A stretch of 27,815 bases of DNA from positions 1 to 27,815 of the forward strand of contig CAKUNF010000018.1 in NCBI GenBank assembly GCA_934668375.1, given 5' to 3'. Origin of the DNA: an uncultured Parolsenella sp. Lineage in GTDB: Bacteria; Actinomycetota; Coriobacteriia; Coriobacteriales; Atopobiaceae. The position numbers and the translations under genes are program-made. The notes under the pieces were generated by a model. It was given only the letters and a program-made list of their open reading frames with translations, did no database searches and had not been told where the DNA came from. Positions 8,424-15,650 of this stretch are shown piece by piece. Position 1 is the stretch's first letter. The number at the start of each line of letters is the position of its first letter.

Positions 8424-9392
8424 CTACTCGGGGAAGGGGAGGTCTGCGGAGACGGGATGCTTCGGCGTGCTTCTCGGCGTACTCGGCGCGTAACGGCTTA
8501 GGCCGTCTACCACGAGGTTGTTGGCGCCTCCAAGCACGCGGGCATCCCAGTGCGTCACGGCGTCTGCTATGGGCTCGCCATCTATCTGCATGGGGACAGG
8601 CTCCGAGGCGGTGATGGAGACGGCCTTTCCTCGGAACGTCTCGAGCGTGGGACGACCCGACTTTCCCTTTGGGTCCAGAAGGCCGCTCAAAAGCGGCCGG
8701 ATGAGCTGGGCGGTGTGGCTCGCCTCGAGCACGATCACGTCGAGCACGCCATCATTCATCATGCAGTCCGGCACTATTTCCATGTCCATTTGGATCATGG
8801 CGTTGTTCGCCACGAGGCAGGCGATGCCCTCGCGCTCGTGGGTCACGCCGTCGACCTCGATTGTGTAGTTCACGACCCTCGGCGTGGGGTCTGCGAGCGC
8901 CGCCATGAAGTAGGCCGCCTCGCCCATGGCCTTCTTGTTGGGCGCCGCAGCCGCCATGAGCTCGGCGTCAAATCCCGTGCCAGCCATGATGGAGAAGCCT
9001 CTCGTCTGGCGCCTTCCGTCGAGCTCCCAGCTAGCCTCACCGAGGTCGCAGACGGCAATGTCTCCCCACCTGCAGGCTCGTGCGAGAGCGGCCGGCTCAG
9101 GTGAGTTGCCGATGTTAGCAAACAGCAGGTTTGCCGTGCCGGAGGGGAAGACGCAGGTGTCGACGCTGCGATCGCGCAACGTGTAGAGGAGGTTCGAGAC
9201 CGTGCCGTCGCCGCCGGACACCACGACGACGTCGAAGCTCTCGGCATCGGCGAGGACCTGCTCGTTGTCGCAGTCTTCGCCAAGGACGCGAAGGACGCAT
9301 TCGTCGCCCGCGTGGACGAGCTCCCGCTCGAACGCGAATACGGCATCCGAGCCAAAGCCCGAGCGTGGATTATGTACGATGAGGCAGCGCAT
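8424..9392 (-). CDS. Diacylglycerol kinase-family lipid kinase (YegS/DagK type)
   Basis: The 322-residue protein has the diacylglycerol-kinase catalytic-domain nucleotide loop GGDGT (60-64), followed by SNLLYTL and PSGTANLLFANIG, which corresponds to the PxGTxNxxA block. It likely phosphorylates diacylglycerol or a related lipid using ATP, feeding phospholipid recycling. The start has AGGAGGATACC upstream, an ideal SD. The gene diverges from rnd across a 95-bp gap. The precise lipid substrate is unknown; sphingosine- or DAG-type substrates are both found in the family. Confidence 0.88.
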   Translation of the reverse strand: MRCLIVHNPRSGFGSDAVFAFERELVHAGDECVLRVLGEDCDNEQVLADAESFDVVVVSGGDGTVSNLLYTLRDRSVDTCVFPSGTANLLFANIGNSPEPAALARACRWGDIAVCDLGEASWELDGRRQTRGFSIMAGTGFDAELMAAAAPNKKAMGEAAYFMAALADPTPRVVNYTIEVDGVTHEREGIACLVANNAMIQMDMEIVPDCMMNDGVLDVIVLEASHTAQLIRPLLSGLLDPKGKSGRPTLETFRGKAVSITASEPVPMQIDGEPIADAVTHWDARVLGGANNLVVDGLSRYAPSTPRSTPKHPVSADLPFPE

Positions 9393-9487
9393 GGTATCCT
9401 CCTGTCTGTGCGCATGCGCGCACGCATGCCATGGTAGCCGATTTTGCCCCGCTTCCGCGAACGCGCCTGGGGCTGAGAGGTCCTTCC

Positions 9488-10621
9488 TTGTTCATCTCCA
9501 CGTATGAGGAGCTCGAGCGCTTCTGCGAGCGCGCGTCCTCCAGCCCGGTTCTTGCCGTTGACACGGAGTTCCTCCGCGAGCGCACGTATCGTCCCAGGCT
9601 TTGCCTCATCCAGCTTGCCACCTCCGCGGACGACATCGCGGCGGTCGATCCCATCGCCATCTCCGACCTCACGCCCATAGCGAAGCTCTTCAAGGATCCC
9701 TCCATCGTGAAGGTCCTCCATGCCTGCTCGCAGGACCTCGAGGTCATCGACGGCGCCATGGGCTGCGTCCCCTCGCCGATGTTCGACACTCAGCTCGCGG
9801 CTGCGTTCCTCGGTCACAGGATGCAGCTCGGCTATGGCGCGCTTGTTGAGTCCTACACGGGCGTGCACCTCGCCAAGGCCGAGAGCCTCACCGACTGGTC
9901 CCGCCGACCTCTCGATCCCGAGCAGCTCGTCTACGCCGAGGATGACGTCCGATACCTGCCGGGCATCTACGAGCAGATGCGCTCCGAGCTCGTCGAGCGC
10001 GACCGCCTCTCCATGGTGCTTCCCGAGATGCAGGCCCTCCTCGACCCCTCGCACTACCGCCATGACCCAATGCTCGCCTACCTGCACCTCAAGCGCGTGA
10101 GCTCGCTCACAAAGCGTCAGCTCGCCGTAGCGAGGGAGGCGTGCGCCTGGCGCGAGAAGCTCGCTGCCAAGCGCGACATCCCTCGCAAGTGGGTGATCTC
10201 CGATGAGGTCCTCATCGAGGTCTGCCGCCGCATGCCCGCAAACGAGCAGCGCCTCAGGAGGATTCGCGGCACCGAGCAGCTTTCTGAGAGGGATTCCGCG
10301 GCCCTGCTTCATGCCGTCTCACGCGGTCTGTCGTGTCCCGCGTCCCGGTATCCGAGCGTCCCCAGGCGCTCGCGCCCATCTGGCGAGCAGGAGAGCGTCG
10401 TTGACCTCATGTACGCGATGCTGCGCATCATCTCCGAACGTTCCGGCGTCGCCACGCAGCTCATTGCCACGCGAGACGAGCTGCTCGATTTCATGTCCGG
10501 CGAGGAGGGGGCGTCGCTCTCGCAGGGCTGGCGCTACGAGCTTGCCGGCAAGCGCCTCGAAGGGCTTCTGTCTGGCGCCTGCGGCCTCACGGTGAAGGAC
10601 GGTCGGGTCGAGATCCTCTAG
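9488..10621 (+). CDS. rnd: Ribonuclease D
   Basis: This 3'-5' exoribonuclease trims tRNA and other structured RNA 3' ends. The 377-residue product carries the DEDDy exonuclease motifs: VDTEF near the N-terminus (Exo I), HACSQDLEVI (Exo II) and YAEDDVRYL (Exo III, with the Tyr). An HRDC-like helical region follows (LAVAREACAWREKLA and onward). I prefer the TTG at 9488, because GAGAGG lies 7 nt upstream and the length then matches E. coli RNase D. The alternative ATG at 9431 has no SD and lies almost in the divergent promoter region. Confidence 0.88.
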   Translation: MFISTYEELERFCERASSSPVLAVDTEFLRERTYRPRLCLIQLATSADDIAAVDPIAISDLTPIAKLFKDPSIVKVLHACSQDLEVIDGAMGCVPSPMFDTQLAAAFLGHRMQLGYGALVESYTGVHLAKAESLTDWSRRPLDPEQLVYAEDDVRYLPGIYEQMRSELVERDRLSMVLPEMQALLDPSHYRHDPMLAYLHLKRVSSLTKRQLAVAREACAWREKLAAKRDIPRKWVISDEVLIEVCRRMPANEQRLRRIRGTEQLSERDSAALLHAVSRGLSCPASRYPSVPRRSRPSGEQESVVDLMYAMLRIISERSGVATQLIATRDELLDFMSGEEGASLSQGWRYELAGKRLEGLLSGACGLTVKDGRVEIL

Positions 10622-10702
10622 TTTGGCTCGCTTGCCCGCTGGTTTACTTTGTGTCCGGTAGTGGGTACATACTTTCCCAAGTCGTCGACGGAAGGCGGTC
10701 TT

Positions 10703-11404
10703 ATGTACTACGGCTACGGCATGGGTTATGACCCCATGTATCTGCTGCTCATCGTGGTCTCCACCGTGCTAGGCATGGCAACGCAGAGCTACATCAAGTC
10801 CACGTACGGGAAGTGGTCAAAGGTGCCCCTCGACTCCACGCTCACTGGCGCGGATGTCGCGAGGCGCATGCTCTCGGACGAGGGCGTCTCGGGCGTTGGC
10901 ATAGAGGCCATCGGCGGAGAGCTCACGGACAACTACGACCCGAGAAGCAACGTCTTGCACCTCTCTCGGGGCAACATGCACGGGGGGTCGGTTGCAAGTG
11001 CTGCGGTGGCCTGTCACGAGGCGGGCCATGCCGTCCAACATGCGCGCGGGTACGTGCCCGTAAAGATTCGCTCCGCCCTCGTGCCCGTCGTCAACTTCAC
11101 GTCTAATGCTTGGATGGTCGTGTTTTTCCTGGGCATCGCCATGGGTGCCGCCGGCCTCATGCGCTTTGCGATCGCCCTCTTTGCGTTCTCGGTCATCTTC
11201 CAGATCGTGACCTTGCCGGTCGAGTTCGACGCCTCGCGCCGTGCGGTGGCCTATGTGGAGCGCAGCGGTTTGGGGCCCCAGGCCGTCCGTGGCGCCAAGA
11301 AGGTGCTTACGGCCGCGGCGCTCACCTATGTGGCTGCGGCGCTCGTCTCCGTGCTCCAGCTGCTCTACTACCTCTCCAAGGCCGACCGCAGGGGCGATCG
11401 CTAG
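10703..11404 (+). CDS. YugP-type neutral zinc metallopeptidase
   Basis: The 233-residue protein belongs to the putative neutral zinc metallopeptidase family (YugP, Zn_peptidase_2). An N-terminal membrane segment (MYLLLIVVSTVLGMA) is followed by the zincin site HEAGH (His105, Glu106, His109), which continues as AVQHARGYVP. Two further hydrophobic segments and a basic C-terminus (KADRRGDR) follow. The physiological substrate is not known for this family. The start at 10703 has a GGAAGGCGG SD; upstream in-frame codons back to 10649 look non-coding. Confidence 0.85.
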   Translation: MYYGYGMGYDPMYLLLIVVSTVLGMATQSYIKSTYGKWSKVPLDSTLTGADVARRMLSDEGVSGVGIEAIGGELTDNYDPRSNVLHLSRGNMHGGSVASAAVACHEAGHAVQHARGYVPVKIRSALVPVVNFTSNAWMVVFFLGIAMGAAGLMRFAIALFAFSVIFQIVTLPVEFDASRRAVAYVERSGLGPQAVRGAKKVLTAAALTYVAAALVSVLQLLYYLSKADRRGDR

Positions 11405-11442
11405 TGGCGTGGACGAGTGCGGCCACGAGGGGAGCGCGATCC

Positions 11443-12789
11443 GTGAGCTCGGTGGTTGGGGTGGGCTCCGATGCCCTGAGCGTGAGCGCAGCCGTCGGTG
11501 CCGCCAGCGCCAGCGTCCAGAAGCTCGGTCCCATGCTCGTCACGGGCGAGGTGTCGGGCTTTCGCGGCCCCAACGCCCGCTCGGGTCACTGCTACTTCCA
11601 GGTCAAGGACGACTCGGCAGTCATGAGCGTGAAGGTCTGGAAGGGTATCTACGCAAAGAGCGGCGTTGAGCTCAAGGACGGGCTCCAGCTGGAGATCTGG
11701 GGCAGCTTTGATGTCTATGCCGGCAATGGCGAGCTCTCCTTTATCGCCAAGCGCATCTCCGTGGCCGGAGAGGGCCCGCTTCAGCGTCAGGTTGAGGCCC
11801 TGAGGGCCAAGCTCAAGGCGGAGGGGCTCGCGGACCCTGCCCGCAAGCGTCCGATTCCGCGCTTCTGCACGCGTGTGGCCGTCATCGGCAGCATATCCGG
11901 CGAGGTCATCGACGACGTCAAGCGCACGCTGCTTCGCCGCAACAAGCTCGTTGAGATTCAGGTCGTCGGTGCGAGAATTCAGGGTGCCGGTGCTCCCGAG
12001 GACATCATCCGGGCACTCGGCATCGCGGCGGCGGCGCGACCCGACGCCATCCTGCTCGTCCGTGGCGGGGGTTCCTACGAGGACCTCATGACCTTCAATG
12101 ACGAGGGGCTCTGCCGTGCCGTCGCATCGTGTCCCGTGCCGGTCATCACTGGCATCGGGCACGAGCCCGACTGGCCCATCGTCGATGATGTGAGCGACCG
12201 CAGGGCCTCCACGCCCACCGGCGCTGCCGAGAGCGTGGCGCCGGCGCTTGATGAGATCGTGGGGTCCATCAACACGCGTCGTGAGCGCCTCTCGCGCGCC
12301 ATCGACGTCATTCTCGAGCAGCACGCGCGTTCGATCGGCCAGCAAGGCCTTCTCATGCAGCGATCGATGAGCTCGAGGATCTCCCATGAGTCCCTTCGCG
12401 TTGAGGCGCTAGCGAACAGGCGTTGCCTGCGCGACCCCATGACGATCGTGTCGGATCGCGAGACGAGCCTGCTTCAGGCCGAGCAGCGCCTGCTCGATGC
12501 CCTGCCGCGCTCGTTGGAACGAAGCGGACGCGAGCTTGACACCCTGGCGGGCCGGCTATCAGATGTGGGTCCCCGCATCGTGAGGCCCTATGAGGCTCGG
12601 GTGGGAAGCCTTGCCGCCACGCTCGACGCGCTTTCTCCGCTCAAGGTGCTCGGAAGAGGCTATGCCATCGCGCGCGATCCGGATGGCCACGTTGTGACCG
12701 ATGCCCAGGCGCTCTCTCGGGGAGACCAGGTGAGCGTGCACTTGGGCGAGGGCTCGTTTGATGCCACGGTGACGTCAGTGCGGGCATAA
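11443..12789 (+). CDS. xseA: Exodeoxyribonuclease VII large subunit
   Basis: This is the catalytic subunit of the single-strand DNA exonuclease that acts with XseB. The 448-residue product opens with the OB-fold region (ALSVSAAVGAASASVQK, then VTGEVSGF), followed by the nuclease domain with VAVIGSISGEVIDDV, the GGGSYEDL stretch and ITGIGHEPDWPIVDD...RASTPTGAAE. A long helical segment rich in Arg/Glu/Leu (about 280-400) then leads to VLGRGYAIARDPDG at the C-terminus. The GTG at 11443 has GAGGGGAG 7 nt upstream. Another GTG at 11404 overlaps the preceding stop, but it lacks a comparable SD and would add 13 residues of low conservation. Confidence 0.92.
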   Translation: MSSVVGVGSDALSVSAAVGAASASVQKLGPMLVTGEVSGFRGPNARSGHCYFQVKDDSAVMSVKVWKGIYAKSGVELKDGLQLEIWGSFDVYAGNGELSFIAKRISVAGEGPLQRQVEALRAKLKAEGLADPARKRPIPRFCTRVAVIGSISGEVIDDVKRTLLRRNKLVEIQVVGARIQGAGAPEDIIRALGIAAAARPDAILLVRGGGSYEDLMTFNDEGLCRAVASCPVPVITGIGHEPDWPIVDDVSDRRASTPTGAAESVAPALDEIVGSINTRRERLSRAIDVILEQHARSIGQQGLLMQRSMSSRISHESLRVEALANRRCLRDPMTIVSDRETSLLQAEQRLLDALPRSLERSGRELDTLAGRLSDVGPRIVRPYEARVGSLAATLDALSPLKVLGRGYAIARDPDGHVVTDAQALSRGDQVSVHLGEGSFDATVTSVRA

Positions 12790-12834
12790 CGGATGTACAG
12801 CCGCTCTTGCGGCCACGAGATAAGGAGGGGCGCC

Positions 12835-13101
12835 ATGGCGCTCGAGAAGGATGAGAAGCAAGTCGGGGAGCTCACGTTCAAGGAGGCGTCGGTCGAGCTC
12901 GAGCGGGTCGTTCGCCAGCTGGAGTCCGGAGACCTCGAGCTCGAGGACGCGCTGGAGCGCTACACTCGCGGTGTCGAGCTGCTGCGCAGCCTGCGCGATC
13001 GCCTCGCCCACGCCGAGCAGAGGGTCCAGGTGCTTCTCGACAGCACGAGCGAGGTAGAGGCGCCCGACACCACGACCGCCAATGCCACAAGCGAGAGCTA
13101 G
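12835..13101 (+). CDS. xseB: Exodeoxyribonuclease VII small subunit
   Basis: The 88-residue small subunit of exonuclease VII binds XseA in multiple copies. It shows the family core LTFKEASVELERVVRQLE, then GDLELEDALERYTRGVELL and a short helix ending in AHAEQRVQVLL. The SD AAGGAGGGG (12822-12830) precedes the ATG. It follows xseA by 45 nt in the same orientation, the usual xseAB order. A 14-residue N-terminal extension from 12793 is possible but lacks an SD. Confidence 0.92.
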   Translation: MALEKDEKQVGELTFKEASVELERVVRQLESGDLELEDALERYTRGVELLRSLRDRLAHAEQRVQVLLDSTSEVEAPDTTTANATSES

Positions 13102-13110
13102 GAGACGAAC

Positions 13111-13464
13111 ATGAGCGACTGCATCTTCTGCAAGATTGCCAACCACGAGATTCCCTCGACCACGGTCTACGAGGACGAGCAGGTCATCGCCTTCCGCGAC
13201 CTTGATCCCCAGGCGCCAACGCACGTGCTCGTGATTCCCAAGAAGCATCACGCCAACATCTGCGACGGCGTTCCTGCCGAGACGCTCGCCGCCATGGCCC
13301 ACGCCATCGATGAGGTCACGAAGGCCGAAGGCATCGACAAGACCGGGTATCGCGTCATCAGCAACGCTGGCGCCGACGCCGGCCAGACGGTCATGCACTT
13401 CCACATGCATGTTATGGGCGGCAAGAAGCTCGGGATGGGCCTGCTTCCGGGAGACGCCGAGTAG
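13111..13464 (+). CDS. HIT-family (HinT-like) nucleotide hydrolase
   Basis: The 117-residue product is a histidine-triad protein that probably hydrolyses nucleoside phosphoramidates or related adducts in the cytoplasm. The N-terminus CIFCKIANHEIPS carries the usual Cys pair, and the catalytic HxHxH reads HFHMHVMGG near residue 100. Length and layout match HinT. The start 9 nt after xseB, with AGGAGAC upstream, implies cotranscription. Confidence 0.92.
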   Translation: MSDCIFCKIANHEIPSTTVYEDEQVIAFRDLDPQAPTHVLVIPKKHHANICDGVPAETLAAMAHAIDEVTKAEGIDKTGYRVISNAGADAGQTVMHFHMHVMGGKKLGMGLLPGDAE

Positions 13465-13514
13465 CTGCGTCAAGCTGGCCTGCGAGCTTACATACGACGG
13501 AAGGGGAGAGGGAC

Positions 13515-13934
13515 ATGGATTCGAGGGTCACTAGGGCAGACGAGCTGCACCGCAAGGGCTACAACTGCGCCCAGGCCGTTGCCTGCGCATACTGCGACCT
13601 TGTTGGGGCCGACGAGGCCGAGGTGTTCCGCGGCATGGAGGCGTTCGGCCGCGGTATGGGCGGCATGTCGGCCACGTGCGGCGCCATCTCCGGCGCCGTA
13701 TATCTTGCGGGCCTCGTCGCGAGCGACGCCAATCTCGAGAAGCCTGCGAGCAAGCGTGAGAGCTACAAGCTCTCCGAGCAGATCGTGAGTGCCTTTGCCG
13801 AGAAGAACGGCTCCACGGTCTGTCGCGAGCTCAAGGGCATCGGCTGTGACCACGGAATGCTGCGCAGCTGTCCCGGTTGCATCCAAGACGCCTGCGAGAT
13901 TGTCGAGCGCGTCCTGTTTGCGGACAAGTTCTAA
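13515..13934 (+). CDS. C_GCAxxG_C_C family (probable redox-active) protein
   Basis: The 139-residue protein matches the C_GCAxxG_C_C family, whose members have regularly spaced Cys residues and are often placed next to redox functions. It shows GYNCAQAVACAYC near the N-terminus, GGMSATCGAISGAVYLAGL in the middle, and CRELKGIGCDHGML and RSCPGCIQDAC towards the C-terminus. Function is unknown; a metal- or cluster-binding role is inferred from the Cys pattern. The SD AAGGGGAGAGG precedes the ATG. It is the last gene of the rnd-to-here run and is followed by a structured 3' element. Confidence 0.85.
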   Translation: MDSRVTRADELHRKGYNCAQAVACAYCDLVGADEAEVFRGMEAFGRGMGGMSATCGAISGAVYLAGLVASDANLEKPASKRESYKLSEQIVSAFAEKNGSTVCRELKGIGCDHGMLRSCPGCIQDACEIVERVLFADKF

Positions 13935-13952
13935 ACTCCGAAGCGCACGCAA

Positions 13953-14029
13953 GGCCCGGCGGTGCCCATCGCCTGCTCAGACAGCTTCGCTTTTGCGAAG
14001 AACTCGCATTCGATGGACCCCGCCGGGCC
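13953..14029 (+). ncRNA. Structured 3' element, copy A
   Basis: The outer stem pairs 13953-13971 with 14011-14029 (19 positions, two mismatches). The interior (13972-14010) holds CTGCTCAGACAGCTTCGC, a TTTT loop and GCGAAGAACTCGCAT. It folds as a 6-bp hairpin CTTCGC/GCGAAG above an asymmetric internal loop. It begins 18 nt after the stop of the C_GCAxxG_C_C gene, so it would lie in that gene's 3' UTR. There is no clean T run afterwards, so a simple terminator explanation is incomplete. The same core occurs in copy B on the other strand. Identity unknown. Confidence 0.65.
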
Positions 14030-14130
14030 AATTCATCTGAAACTTTCCTCTTCAGCTACAAATCGACGGACCCGCGTCCCAAGAGGATGCAGCCGAACCG
14101 ATGCTTGTGGCTTAAAAGCGCAACAAGAAA

Positions 14131-14208
14131 GGCCCCAGGGCTCCTATCGGATGCGAGTTCTTCGCCATCGGCGAAGCTGTCTGAGCAGACGATAGGAGCC
14201 CTGGGGCC
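14131..14208 (-). ncRNA. Structured 3' element, copy B
   Basis: Read on the minus strand, 19 perfect base pairs (14131-14149 with 14190-14208) enclose the same interior as copy A: CTGCTCAGACAGCTTCGC, a variable loop and GCGAAGAACTCGCAT. It lies about 40 nt after the trpS stop in trpS orientation and is followed on that strand by a U-rich stretch (TTTCTTGTTGCGCTTTT). The outer stem shares almost no sequence with that of copy A beyond the innermost ATCG/CGAT and outermost GGCC/GGCC ends. It could act as the trpS terminator as well as something more specific. Confidence 0.65.
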
Positions 14209-14218
14209 GCTGACCTTG

Positions 14219-14240
14219 CGCTTGAATCAGATATCAAGCG
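14219..14240 (-). other. Small hairpin just after trpS
   Basis: A 7-bp stem (14219-14225 with 14234-14240, CGCTTGA/TCAAGCG, 8-nt loop) lies between the trpS stop and copy B of the structured element. It has no T tract. Its role is unknown; it may help stabilise the 3' end. Confidence 0.4.
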
Positions 14241-14248
14241 AAACGGTG

Positions 14249-15298
14249 CTAGTACACCATCCCCATGGCCTCGCGGACCTCGGCGAGGGTGGCGTTCGCG
14301 ATTTCGTTGGCGCGGCGGTTGCCCTCGTGCAGGACGTCCTTCACGTAGCCAAGGTCATTCTCGTAGGCATGGCGACGCTCGCGAATCTCGGCGAAGTAGC
14401 CGTTGACAGCCTCGGTCGTGTACTTCTTGAGCGCACCGGAGCCGCCCATGCCAATCTCGTCGGCAATCTCGATGGGGTCGCGGCCCGTGCAGATGGCGGC
14501 CGTGGAGAGCAGGCCCGAGACGCCAGGGCGATTCTCGGGATCGAACGTGATCATGCGTTCGCCGTCAGTCTGGCTCTTCTTGATGCGCTTGGCGGTCTCC
14601 TCGGGTGTCATGGAGATGGAGATGGCGTTTCCGTAGGACTTGCTCATCTTGCGGCCGTCGAGGCCCGGGAGCAGCGGCACGTCGGAGAGCAGCGCGTCCA
14701 CCTCGGGGAACACCTTTCCATAGCGGTTGTTGAACTTGCGGGCGATGAGACGCGTGAGCTCGATGTGGGGCAGCTGGTCTCGGCCCACGGGCACCACGTT
14801 GCCCTTGCAGAACAGGATGTCGCACGCCTGGTGCACGGGGTAGGTGAGAAGAAGCCCTGTAAGCTCGTGACCGCTCGCCTCCATCTCGGCCTTGACCGTG
14901 GGGTTGCGCTGCAGCTCCGCCTCAGAGACGAGCGAGAGGAACGGAAGCATCAGCTGGTTGGCGGCAGGCACGGCCGAGTGCGTGTAGATCATGGTCTTGT
15001 CGGGGTCGATGCCGCAGGCGAGATAGTCCATGACCATGTTGTAGACGTTGTCCTGGATGTGCTCGGTGGTGTCGCGGTCAGTAATGACCTGGTAGTCGGC
15101 GATCAAGACGTTCGTGCGAACGCCCATGTCCTGGAGCTCCACTCGTCCCTTGAGCGTGCCAAAGTAGTGGCCCAGGTGCAGGCGACCTGTCGGGCGGTCA
15201 CCGGTGAGCATCGTGTAGTTGCCGGGGTTGTTTGGCAGGTCTGCGCGGATGGCGTCACTACGGCGCTTGGCAACCTCGTAGCTTCCCTCGTTGGGCAT
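14249..15298 (-). CDS. trpS: Tryptophanyl-tRNA synthetase
   Basis: This class I aminoacyl-tRNA synthetase charges tRNA-Trp. The 349-residue product shows the HIGH-type motif RLHLGHYFGTL near residues 39-49 and the KMSKS motif in GLDGRKMSKSYGN. Tryptophan-site stretches include LTYPVHQACDILF and GRDQLPHIELTR. The start has AGGAGGAAC upstream. The leader is short (about 60 nt from a possible -10, TATGCT, at 15350-15355) and holds one hairpin (15312-15317 with 15336-15341). I see no room for a T-box. Its 3' side carries structured element B. Confidence 0.96.
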   Translation of the reverse strand: MPNEGSYEVAKRRSDAIRADLPNNPGNYTMLTGDRPTGRLHLGHYFGTLKGRVELQDMGVRTNVLIADYQVITDRDTTEHIQDNVYNMVMDYLACGIDPDKTMIYTHSAVPAANQLMLPFLSLVSEAELQRNPTVKAEMEASGHELTGLLLTYPVHQACDILFCKGNVVPVGRDQLPHIELTRLIARKFNNRYGKVFPEVDALLSDVPLLPGLDGRKMSKSYGNAISISMTPEETAKRIKKSQTDGERMITFDPENRPGVSGLLSTAAICTGRDPIEIADEIGMGGSGALKKYTTEAVNGYFAEIRERRHAYENDLGYVKDVLHEGNRRANEIANATLAEVREAMGMVY

Positions 15299-15440
15299 GT
15301 GTTCCTCCTATGCGGGCGTCGGGCCCTTCCGTTCTGCCCGCCTCGCGCGAGCATAGAATGTGACCCCGTTATGGTACGACAAGCCCGCGTTCCGGTCGAA
15401 TGGCGCCTACCTGCGGCTTTGCGGCCCCTTTCCCTTATAT

Positions 15441-15456
15441 GCACAAGATATTGTGG
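15441..15456 (+). promoter_or_regulatory. NrdR-like box 1 upstream of nrdD
   Basis: GCACAAGATATTGTGG matches the general NrdR-box palindrome (acaCwAtATaTwGtgt) at 13 of 16 positions. NrdR is the ATP-cone repressor of ribonucleotide reductase genes. The box lies about 210 nt upstream of the nrdD start and is spaced 32 bp from a second, weaker box, the arrangement expected for NrdR. No confident -10/-35 pair is visible around it. Confidence 0.6.
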
Positions 15457-15472
15457 TCATGCATTCCGAATC

Positions 15473-15488
15473 ACCATGTGTATTGTGT
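15473..15488 (+). promoter_or_regulatory. NrdR-like box 2 upstream of nrdD
   Basis: ACCATGTGTATTGTGT matches the NrdR-box consensus less well than box 1, mainly in its right half (GTATTGTGT). Its start is exactly 32 bp after the start of box 1, with 16 bp between them. The spacing is the main support. Confidence 0.5.
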
Positions 15489-15558
15489 GCGCAGACACTC
15501 TCGAGCAGAATGTCAAGACTGGAATTGCCAGACGGTTCGCCTAGTATCAATAGCGCAA

Positions 15559-15626
15559 CGCGCCCCTTTGATGGCGCGGGTGCCACTCAAGATTAGACGC
15601 GCCCCCGAGATCTCGTCGTCGGGCGC
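15559..15626 (+). promoter_or_regulatory. Structured nrdD leader with alternative hairpins
   Basis: Four short GC-rich arms occur: A 15559-15564 (CGCGCC), B 15573-15578 (GGCGCG), C 15598-15603 (CGCGCC) and D 15621-15626 (GGGCGC). A can pair with B while C (shifted by 1 nt) pairs with D, or B can pair with C instead. The last hairpin ends about 10 nt before the SD of nrdD (GGAGGAG, 15637-15643). The rest of the trpS-nrdD gap (15299-15440 and 15489-15558) shows no gene. Confidence 0.4.
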
Positions 15627-15650
15627 TGTGCAATTTGGAGGAGACGGCTC

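Noticed and set aside
13972..14010. Kink-turn in the interior of the structured elements
   Set aside because: The left strand has TGC-TCA-GA, but the right strand before GCA reads CTC, so the required tandem G-A pairs are absent.
15299..15365. Possible T-box riboswitch before trpS
   Set aside because: The leader from the possible -10 is only about 50-60 nt and shows just one hairpin; no T-box conserved sequence is visible.
13877..15544. Long plus-strand open frame opposite trpS
   Set aside because: It is the antisense shadow of trpS in GC-rich DNA and runs through the structured elements; its translation shows no family pattern.
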